Assembly: GCA_963749485.1 (NCBI GenBank)
Contig: CAVVMV010000007.1
Span: 7,577 to 71,576, forward strand
From: JAZGGS01 sp963749485
GTDB lineage: Bacteria; Bacteroidota; Ignavibacteria; Ignavibacteriales; Ignavibacteriaceae
Direction: 5' to 3'
DNA length: 64,000 nucleotides
Shown here: positions 58,229-64,000 of the stretch, piece by piece
Position numbering within the stretch: the first letter of the stretch is position 1
Layout: each line of letters starts with the position of its first letter
The notes under the pieces: generated by a model
Databases searched by the model: none
What the model was told of the DNA's origin: nothing
The model's input: the letters and a program-made list of their open reading frames with translations, nothing else
Position numbers and translations under genes: made by a program

Positions 58229-58546
58229 ATGAAAACATTTGTGTTACTTACAAAACTCTCCCCGGAAACTTCAAAGCTGATGAAAGAACGAGCCAAACTT
58301 GGAAGAGCCTGGCTGGAGCAGGTAAAAGAAAAGTGCCCGGAAGTTAAATTTATTTCTCACTACGCTCTTCTGGGGCATTACGATTTTCTCGATATCTACG
58401 AGGCACCCGATGAAGAAACTGCTGCAAAGGTATCAATGATTGGAATGTCGAATGGTGCTTTCCAGGCAGAGAGTTTGGCGGCTATACCTTACAAAAGATT
58501 TTTAGAGTTGACTGAGGAAATTAGCTTAAAATTTATGTTTAGGTGA
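58229..58546 (+). CDS. GYD-domain protein
   Basis: A 105-residue cytoplasmic protein of the GYD (ferredoxin-like dimeric alpha/beta) family: MKTFVLLTKLSPETSKLMKERAKLGRAWLEQVKEKCPEVKFISHYALLGHYDFLDIYEAPDEETAAKVSMIGMSNG. The GHYDFLDIYEAPD segment is the name-giving strand. The family has no established function. A good AAAGGA ribosome-binding site precedes the ATG by about ten bases. It stands between the YqaA-type gene and the YbaK-type gene on the plus strand. Confidence 0.88.
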   Translation: MKTFVLLTKLSPETSKLMKERAKLGRAWLEQVKEKCPEVKFISHYALLGHYDFLDIYEAPDEETAAKVSMIGMSNGAFQAESLAAIPYKRFLELTEEISLKFMFR

Positions 58547-58649
58547 TTGCTGCATTACTATAGTGTGGCTCTATAAGTTCCTGTTTAGATAATGTTAACA
58601 ATAAATGCAGCAGAAAATTAGTATTAACCAAGTTTAACAGGAGGTAAAA

Positions 58650-59123
58650 ATGCCATTACAAACACTTAAGAATTTTCTGGATGAGAATAATGTGAAGTAT
58701 GTAGCCATCCAGCATTCTTCAGCATTTACAGCCCAGGAAATTGCTGCAAGTGCGCACATACCTGGTAAGGAGCTTGCAAAAACAGTTATTATTAAAGTTG
58801 ATGGTAAGATGGGGATGGCTGTTCTGCCTGCTTCGTACAAAGTAAGTTTCGAACAGTTAAAAGATGCGCTTAATGCTGAAGAAGTAAGACTTGCCTATGA
58901 GCAGGAGTTTATGGATAAATTTCCTGATTGCGATGTTGGTGCAATGCCGCCCTTTGGTAATCTTTATGGAATGGATGTTTACGTGGCAGAAAGTCTTGCA
59001 GAGGATGAAGAGATCGCATTCAGCGCATGCTCTCATACCGAGCTTATTAAAATGAAGTTTGCTGATTACAAGAAACTTGTTAATCCAACAATGTTTAAGT
59101 TTTCTGTGTTAAGTAAAACTTAA
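58650..59123 (+). CDS. YbaK/EbsC-type aminoacyl-tRNA deacylase
   Basis: A 157-residue member of the YbaK/ProX editing superfamily, which deacylates mischarged aminoacyl-tRNAs. The features are VAIQHSSAFTAQEIAASAHIPGKELAKTVIIKVDGKMGMAVLPAS with the conserved Lys in ELAKTVI, and DVGAMPPFGNLYGMDVYVAESL followed by CSHTELIKMKFADYKKL. A perfect AGGAGGT (58639-58645) sits five bases before the ATG, one of the strongest Shine-Dalgarno sites in the window. The tRNA specificity (Pro/Cys or other) cannot be told. It is a single-domain protein without a synthetase fusion. Confidence 0.93.
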   Translation: MPLQTLKNFLDENNVKYVAIQHSSAFTAQEIAASAHIPGKELAKTVIIKVDGKMGMAVLPASYKVSFEQLKDALNAEEVRLAYEQEFMDKFPDCDVGAMPPFGNLYGMDVYVAESLAEDEEIAFSACSHTELIKMKFADYKKLVNPTMFKFSVLSKT

Positions 59124-59175
59124 TCAGGATATTGCAATTTTCTTTACGATCATTCTGTAACAGAATTAGACTGAA

Positions 59176-59824
59176 TTGAAATCAGAGTTGGAAATATATT
59201 ATTCCCGCAGAGCATCCGAGTACGAAAAGATTTACAAAAAACCTGAAAGACAGGCTGATCTTGAATCACTTAAGCGATTAGTAAAAGATTTTCTTCAAAA
59301 TAAATCTGTGTTGGAAATAGCATGCGGAACGGGTTACTGGACTGAAATTATTTCGAGCACCGCACACTCAATAGTTGCAATTGACTCAAGCAAAGAAGTG
59401 CTTGATATCGCAAGATTAAAATCCTACAATAAAAATAATGTTAAGTTTATTAATGATGATGCATTATCGCTTTCAAAGATTAAGAATACATTTGATTCTG
59501 CATTCTGTGGCTTTTGGCTTTCACACATTCATAAGAATAATATAGAATCCTTTATAGCTAAACCTTCATACAAAACTTAAACCGGGTTCGGTTGTAGTAA
59601 TGATAGATAACAACTATGTTGAGGGCAGCAGCACACCGTGTTAACAGAACGGATGAGGAAGGAAATACATATCAACTTAGAAAGCTTGAAGATGGTTCGG
59701 AATACGAATTACTAAAAAATTTTTACTCTAGAAGATGAACTAAAAAATATATTTAGAAATTATTCTGTAAACTTTGAAATTATTTAATTTCAAATATTAT
59801 TGGATGATAAAGTACAACGTATAA
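59176..59824 (+). CDS. Class I SAM-dependent methyltransferase, several frameshifts
   Basis: The start is TTG 59176 (an in-frame TAG lies just upstream). The reading is KSELEIYYSRRASEYEKIYKKPERQADL, then SAM motif I VLEIACGTGYWTEIISS, motif II IVAIDSSKEVLDIA and the FCGFWLSHI strand. The first frame stops at 59580, but the family sequence continues in other frames: KLKPGSVVVMIDNNYVEGSS, EEGNTYQLRKLEDGSEYELLKNFYS, and an end YYWMIKYNV at a TAA at 59824. At least four indels lie between 59560 and 59790. The substrate is unknown. A strong palindromic terminator follows. Confidence 0.8.
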
Positions 59825-59850
59825 TTTCTTGTTGGCTAGGAAAATAAAGT

Positions 59851-59887
59851 AAACAAGGGATCATTAAAGATCCCTTGTTTATTTTTA
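59851..59887. terminator. Palindromic terminator between methyltransferase and yegP
   Basis: AAACAAGGGATC-ATTAAA-GATCCCTTGTTT is a perfect twelve-base inverted repeat followed by ATTTTT. It lies between the plus-strand methyltransferase and the convergent YegP gene, so it can serve both. Confidence 0.88.
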
Positions 59888-59889
59888 AC

Positions 59890-60222
59890 CTATGTAAGGT
59901 CTTCAATTTTTGAAGATGAGTTCTTCTTCACTGCATTCATACCATTAGTACAACCTCTTTTCTCAGTGTACATCTGGCTGGAGCCAACAATCTGTTTGTT
60001 TTTAGAAATTAAATTGAAGTGAAACTTGCCGTTTTTTGCCTGCTTAACCTCAAAGTTTTTTACACTGCGAGCGTGCGCCTTTACAGATGCAACACCTGAT
60101 TTAGCACCTGCTTTGGTTTTATAACCCTGGCTTTGAAGAACCACCTGTCCGTTTCCGCTCTTTAAACGGAAATAAACCTTTTTATTAGTGGCTGTATAAA
60201 TTTGAAATTTAGGATTTTTCAT
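59890..60222 (-). CDS. yegP: YegP-type DUF1508 protein, two repeats
   Basis: A 110-residue cytoplasmic protein with two DUF1508 repeats: KNPKFQIYTATNKKVYFRLKSGNGQVVLQSQGYKTKAGAKSGVASVKAHA and NFEVKQAKNGKFHFNLISKNKQIVGSSQMYTEKRGCTNGMNAVK. Each repeat carries the Y/F-K-N/S-G-xx-I/V pattern and GY/MYTxKxG. The function of the family is unknown, although stress induction is often assumed. The C-terminal tail SSSKIEDLT is typical of YegP. It is convergent with the methyltransferase gene. Confidence 0.93.
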   Translation of the reverse strand: MKNPKFQIYTATNKKVYFRLKSGNGQVVLQSQGYKTKAGAKSGVASVKAHARSVKNFEVKQAKNGKFHFNLISKNKQIVGSSQMYTEKRGCTNGMNAVKKNSSSKIEDLT

Positions 60223-60258
60223 TTTTGTCTCCTTTGTTTAATGAATAATGATTTTGAT

Positions 60259-61825
60259 TTAAAATAGACTTTTTCTTCTTTTGGTTGTTCCGCCTAATCC
60301 TAAAACACCAAGTATTCCCCTTGTAAGTTCTCTAACTAAAGTTCGCCCGACCTGTTTACTTGTAGGACTTGAAAGAACTTGCTCGAAGGTACTTTTCGTT
60401 CTTCGTGTTCTTCTTGTTTTGGTTTTGGGTTTAGTTTGTTTTTTCCTTTCAACTCTTTTTTTCTACTTCTTCTTTAGCTTCGGATAACTTTTCGCTTAGC
60501 ATTTCATAAGCACTTTCCCTGTCAATAGTTTCGTTGTATTTAGGTATAAGCTTAGAGCTGTTTATCAGTTCATCTATTTCCTTGTGTATTAAGAACATCC
60601 ATCCTGGATTTTGGAGCAGATAATAATGTCGCTGCCAGCGGGGTTGGAACTCCCTTTTCATTTAAACCGGAAATTAAAGCTTCACCAATTCCCAGCGAAG
60701 TTAACACTTCATCAGTTTTATAATAATCTGAAATAGGATAATTCTCAGCAGTTAGTTTTATCATTTTTCTGTCTTTAGCTGTAAAAGCTCTTAAAGCATG
60801 TTGTACTTTAAGTCCAAGCTGGCTTAAAACTGCATCGGGAATATCAGTAGGATTTTGTGTGCAAAAATAAATGCCAACACCTTTTGATCTGATCAGTTTA
60901 ATAATTGTTTCTATCTGATCGAGTAAAGCTTTTGAAGCTTCATCAAAGATTAAATGTGCTTCATCAAAAAATATTACAAGCTTCGGCTGGTCTAAATCTC
61001 CTTCTTCCGGAAAAGATGAATAAATTTCTGCCAGCAAGCTTAACATAAAAGTAGAAAAGAGTTTAGGTCTATCCTGCAGATCAACTAATCTTAATATTGA
61101 AATAGTTCCTAATCCGTTTTCATCAATTCTTAACAGATCATCAACTTCAAATGATTTTTCACCAAAGAACAGATCTAGCTCCTTGCTGTTCTAACTCAAT
61201 TACTTTTCTAAGCACTGTCCCTAAAGATGAAGAAGAAATATTCCCATATGATTCCTTAATCTCCTCCTTACCTTCGTTTAGTTACATAATGAATTACTTT
61301 TTTGAAATCTTTTAAATCCAGAAGTGGCAGACCTTTATCATCACAGTATTTAAAGATCATTGAAACATAACTGGATTGAGTATCATTAAGTTCAAGTATT
61401 TTAGAAAATAATACCGGTCCGAATTCAGAAACTGTTGCTCTTAATCTAATTCCTTTTTCTTCCGATAGAGATAACAACTCTACAGGAAAACCATGTGGGT
61501 TATAAGGTATTCCAATTTTTGCCTGGCGCTCTTCAATTTTAGGATGGGTTTTTCCTGATTGTGCTAAACCACTTAAATCGCCTTTAACGTCCATCAATAA
61601 TACCGGAACACTTTTTTCAGATAATGCTTCAGCAATTACCTGTAATGTTTTTGTTTTACCCGTTCCGGTTGCACCTGCTATTAAACCATGCCTGTTCATG
61701 GCTTTTAATGGAATTTTAACATGTGTTCCGGGCACAGCATTTTTATTAAGAATTGCAGTACCAAGTATTATCGAATCACCTTTAAAAGTATATCCGCTGG
61801 TAATATGTTCTTTAAACTCTTCCAT
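60259..61825 (-). CDS. HerA-like DUF853 ATPase (YjgR family), four frameshifts
   Basis: A P-loop ATPase of the HerA-like/DUF853 group. The N-terminus reads SGYTFKGDSIILGTAILNKNAVPGTHVKIPLKAMNRHGLIAGATGTGKTKTLQVIAEALSEKSVPVLLMDVKGDLSGLA with Walker A GATGTGKTKT. Walker B is KLVIFFDEAHLIF, followed by GVGIYFCTQNPTDIPDAVL and SQLGLKVQHALRAFTAKD (sensor and arginine region). The C-terminus carries VLGLGGTTKRRKSLF to a TAA at 60259. Frames change near 61275, 61185, 60600 and 60455. Assembled length is about 522 residues. Family members are unlike the archaeal HerA-NurA repair pair in context, and no NurA is nearby, so the function remains open. Confidence 0.87.
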
Positions 61826-61922
61826 AGACTTTTATTATTTTTAAATTAAAATGTATTTGATGACTTTAATAATATAAAAATATTATTACTCAAGTGTTTA
61901 ACAAAGTGATTTATAAGGTTAG

Positions 61923-62456
61923 TTAACTATCTATTAGTTTTAATGAAATATGGTCAACTATTTCTTCAACACTTTCAAATGCTTTAACCAGTTTAGTTTC
62001 TCTTCCTTCCTTTTCCATCTGTATATTCATTATCGAAACTATTCCCTGCCACATTGATGAATGGCAAAGAATTGGTTTATGATCCATCAAGCCTTTATTT
62101 GAAAATTCCCAGACTGCAGCAAATTCAAGGAGTGTACCTGTTCCACCCTGTAAAACAACAAATGCATCACCAAGTTCAATTAGCTTGTTTACTCTTTCCA
62201 TTAGAGTTTTACATTTTATTTCTTTTGTTATAAACCTATTAGGGTTGCTACTCCAGATATTTACGGTTACACCTATTACTTCGGCATCATTTTCATTTGC
62301 ACCCTTAGAAACTGCTTCCATTGTACCAAGAAATCCGCCTGTACAAACATTAAAGCCGTTTTTTGCAAGTAATTTACCTAATTTATACGCAATGTTATAT
62401 TCTTCGTCTCCCTCACGTGGTTGTGAGCTTCCGAAAACTGTAATTGTTTTTTTCAT
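61923..62456 (-). CDS. LOG-family Rossmann-fold protein (TIGR00730-like)
   Basis: A protein of about 177 residues starting at ATG 62456 (MKKTITVFGSSQPREGDEEYNIAYKLGKLLAKNGFNVCTGGFLGTMEAVSKGA). The key motif LQGGTGTLLEFAAVWEF is the PGGxGTxxE nucleotide-binding site of the LONELY GUY/lysine decarboxylase-like family, which releases the base from nucleoside monophosphates in cytokinin-producing organisms. In bacteria it hydrolyses nucleotides such as AMP. A longer frame upstream adds 28 unrelated residues and runs through the terminator of yceI, so it is not used. Confidence 0.9.
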   Translation of the reverse strand: MKKTITVFGSSQPREGDEEYNIAYKLGKLLAKNGFNVCTGGFLGTMEAVSKGANENDAEVIGVTVNIWSSNPNRFITKEIKCKTLMERVNKLIELGDAFVVLQGGTGTLLEFAAVWEFSNKGLMDHKPILCHSSMWQGIVSIMNIQMEKEGRETKLVKAFESVEEIVDHISLKLIDS

Positions 62457-62502
62457 GATTTGCGAACAATGGACTAAATTGTTCTGCAAATATAATAATA
62501 AA

Positions 62503-62535
62503 AAATCCGCAACCCTTTTATCGGATTGCGGATTT
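62503..62535 (-). terminator. Terminator of the yceI-like gene
   Basis: AAATCCGCAA (62503-62512) pairs with TTGCGGATTT (62526-62535). On the minus strand it is followed by TTTATTATTAT, right after the YceI-family stop (62567) and before the LOG gene. This is why the LOG start cannot lie upstream. Confidence 0.85.
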
Positions 62536-62566
62536 CTCATAAAACATATATTCTTTATAGAATAAT

Positions 62567-63202
62567 TTACTTTGCGTTTGAGCCAACTATATTAACACCC
62601 ATCTCAATATTATCAGACACTTTTTGTCCAAGTACCATATTATCAACTTCGTAATCGGAGAGCGTAATATTAAAAGTTGCCTGTACACCTAATAAATCAC
62701 CAGGCGCTCTCTTTTGGGTTTGCTCGCTTTCATCAAGATAAGTCATGGTTACATCAGCAGTAATTTCTTTTGTTACTCCATGTGCCGTAAAATCACCGGT
62801 TACTTTTGCTGTTAGTTTATTACTCTCAACCGATTCAATATTACTAACACTTTTAATTGCAAATGTGATTTCGGGATAACTATCTGCATCGAGCCAGTTT
62901 GCGCTTCTCAAATGTTCGTCCCTTAGATCTATCCCTGTTTTAAGAGATGCAGTTGATAATGAGATTGTCCCTCTTAATGTTGAAAGATCTCCAACATCAA
63001 ATGTCACGCTTCCATTTACATCATTGGTTAGTCCGTTAATATCTTCTAATGGAGTTGTGCTAAAAAATGTGGCCTGGTTTCTTCCATACTTATCGCTAAA
63101 AGAAAAATTCTGCTCGCCTGAAGCTGATACATTGAAACCCTGTGCTAAAGATGCAGAAGCCAATAAAGCGAAAAGTGTAAAAGTTTTTATTAAAGTTTTC
63201 AT
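62567..63202 (-). CDS. YceI-family periplasmic lipid-binding protein
   Basis: A 211-residue secreted protein with signal MKTLIKTFTLFALLASASLAQ. The lipocalin-like YceI barrel shows as VNGSVTFDVGDLSTLRGTISLSTASLKTGIDLRDEHLRSANWLDADSYPEITFAIKSVSNIE, then TAHGVTKEITADVTMTYLD and a final SDNIEMGVNIVGSNAK. YceI proteins bind polyisoprenoids or fatty amides in the periplasm. The stop is followed by a strong terminator. Its start overlaps the upstream small membrane protein by four bases. Confidence 0.93.
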   Translation of the reverse strand: MKTLIKTFTLFALLASASLAQGFNVSASGEQNFSFSDKYGRNQATFFSTTPLEDINGLTNDVNGSVTFDVGDLSTLRGTISLSTASLKTGIDLRDEHLRSANWLDADSYPEITFAIKSVSNIESVESNKLTAKVTGDFTAHGVTKEITADVTMTYLDESEQTQKRAPGDLLGVQATFNITLSDYEVDNMVLGQKVSDNIEMGVNIVGSNAK

Positions 63203-63468
63203 ACCTGTTTCTCCTTTTTATTTTTGAATATAAACAATAAAATTCCTGTAATTAGTGCAACAACTGCCGAGAAGCTGCCTGCATAATCTAAACCAATTAT
63301 TATTTTATCAACCCATTCTTCATAAGTGTACCCAAAAAGTTCGTCATGCTTTTCAACCAGCACCTGGGTTTTGGTAAATATTTCTCCTCCGTGCGCAAGC
63401 CACACAATTAATGCAGAGGCAATTAAAACTAACCCGATTATTAATGTAATTTTTTGTTTTTTATTCAT
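63199..63468 (-). CDS. Small membrane protein, unknown function
   Basis: An 89-residue protein with two membrane helices (KKQKITLIIGLVLIASALIVWLA and IIGLDYAGSFSAVVALITGILLFIF) and an intervening loop HGGEIFTKTQVLVEKHDELFGYTYEEW. I place the start at ATG 63468 (MNKKQKIT); an ATG nine codons upstream is also in frame. It overlaps the yceI-like gene (ATGA), suggesting joint expression. No family is recognised. Confidence 0.7.
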   Translation of the reverse strand: MNKKQKITLIIGLVLIASALIVWLAHGGEIFTKTQVLVEKHDELFGYTYEEWVDKIIIGLDYAGSFSAVVALITGILLFIFKNKKEKQV

Positions 63469-63655
63469 AACACATCTAATAATAAAATAGTACAAAAGTA
63501 TAGTAAAAATTTTATAAAGTTTTAACAGATTTTACTATTAACTAAATTGCTTTATGTTATTTATCTATTTTTTAATTTAATCAAATTATGCTTCTATGTT
63601 ACGACATATATTACTAAGGTTCAAGGCATTGTGTTATTCATCACTTAAGTAAAAA

Positions 63656-64000
63656 ATGAATTCGAAATTATACGATATCGTCATCATTGGAGGTGGTATT
63701 ATTGGTTGTGCAACAGCTATGGCACTTCTCAATAATCGTAATTATAAAATCTCAATTATTGAAGCAGAAAATAAACTCGCCGCTCATCAAACAGGTAACA
63801 ACAGCGGGGTTATTCATTCAGGGCTTTATTACAAACCCGGGTCGCTAAAGGCAAAAAATTGTACAGAAGGGAGAAAATTACTTTATAATTTTTGTGAAGA
63901 GAATAATATTAATTTTGAAAAATGCGGTAAGGTTGTGGTTGCTGTTTCTACAGATGAAATTAAACCGCTAAATGATCTGTATGAAAGAGGAATTGCAAAT
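63656..64000 (+). CDS. lhgO: L-2-hydroxyglutarate oxidase LhgO-like, 5' part
   Basis: The frame from ATG 63656 runs off the window end. It encodes a flavoprotein of the DAO family: MNSKLYDIVIIGGGIIGCATAMALL with the GxGxxG dinucleotide fold, then LAAHQTGNNSGVIHSGLYYKPGSLKAKNC, the signature of LhgO, which oxidises L-2-hydroxyglutarate to 2-oxoglutarate at the membrane. About 115 residues are present out of roughly 400. It is divergent from the yceI-like gene pair, with a 187-base region between. Confidence 0.92.
   Translation, partial: MNSKLYDIVIIGGGIIGCATAMALLNNRNYKISIIEAENKLAAHQTGNNSGVIHSGLYYKPGSLKAKNCTEGRKLLYNFCEENNINFEKCGKVVVAVSTDEIKPLNDLYERGIAN

Noticed and set aside
60259..61825. HerA-NurA DNA end-resection or anti-phage ATPase system
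   Set aside because: The ATPase belongs to the DUF853/YjgR group and is flanked by yegP and a LOG-family gene. No NurA nuclease, SIR2 or other defence partner is adjacent.
1..64000. CRISPR arrays, insertion sequences, prophage, rRNA or tRNA genes
   Set aside because: No regularly spaced repeats, transposase or integrase (other than the XerD-type housekeeping recombinase), phage structural gene, or cloverleaf was found by reading both strands. A short or divergent tRNA cannot be fully excluded without a scan.

Overview
The window looks like a chromosomal segment of an AT-rich, Gram-negative member of the Bacteroidota/Chlorobi/Ignavibacteria group, most likely an ignavibacterium. The evidence is a secreted subtilase ending in a type IX secretion (T9SS) type A sorting domain with the QNYPNPFNPTTTIEY signature, a zinc-free type B ribosomal protein L31, a GlmU-family nucleotidyltransferase of the Bacteroidota kind, LolA with outer-membrane beta-barrels, and many Sec lipoproteins. 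The taxonomic call is inference. No rRNA, tRNA, CRISPR array, transposase or phage gene was seen, so this is mostly core genome with an accessory surface-protein section near the right end.

Layout. 1-2.4 kb: 3' end of uvrB, then convergent queE-queD (7-deazaguanine synthesis) and rpsT. 2.4-14 kb (mostly minus strand): an aspartase fused to a cyclic-nucleotide-binding-like domain, a decayed small gene, a GlmU-like nucleotidyltransferase with an O-antigen ligase-like protein, a lipoprotein, a 7TM-HD phosphohydrolase overlapping xerD, a Cof-type HAD phosphatase and a sodium/solute symporter. 14-25 kb: a TPR protein, a second symporter, the packed chain GlmU-family/rsmB/rodZ/ligA/DUF/STAS, rpmE2, and an ECF sigma factor with its probable anti-sigma factor. 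25-28 kb: an NSS amino-acid transporter, its tiny MetS-like partner, holA and a lipoprotein cyclophilin. 28-34 kb: an envelope run ftsK-lolA-flippase-like-barrel-uppP. 34-38 kb: comB, gcvT, an fsa-type transaldolase and rng. 38-47.4 kb: the classical rimP-nusA-infB-rbfA-truB-ribF-rpsO-pnp expression operon, preceded by a LapA-domain gene. 47.6-55.6 kb: surface and secreted proteins (T9SS subtilase, FecR-like/TPR protein, beta-barrel/transglutaminase-like fusion, two lipoproteins, thioredoxin-fold lipoprotein). 55.7-64 kb: malQ, a YqaA-type membrane protein, GYD protein, YbaK-type deacylase, methyltransferase, YegP, HerA-like ATPase, LOG-family protein, YceI, and the 5' end of lhgO.

A dominant property of the sequence is that about two dozen genes, including essential ones (infB, ftsK, holA, uppP), are interrupted by single-base frameshifts, often at or next to homopolymers. 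The two halves always match one family and key residues survive, so I read these as base-calling or consensus errors rather than pseudogenes and give each as one gene spanning the break. The exception is a small gene at 4349-4648 with two in-frame stop codons and no frameshift, which looks truly decayed.

The most interesting candidates for new biology are the aspartase fusion, in which the usual phosphate-contacting Arg of the nucleotide pocket appears to be His, and the surface cluster 50110-54763 in which a beta-barrel is fused to a transglutaminase-like domain and encoded with a FecR-like protein and two lipoproteins.
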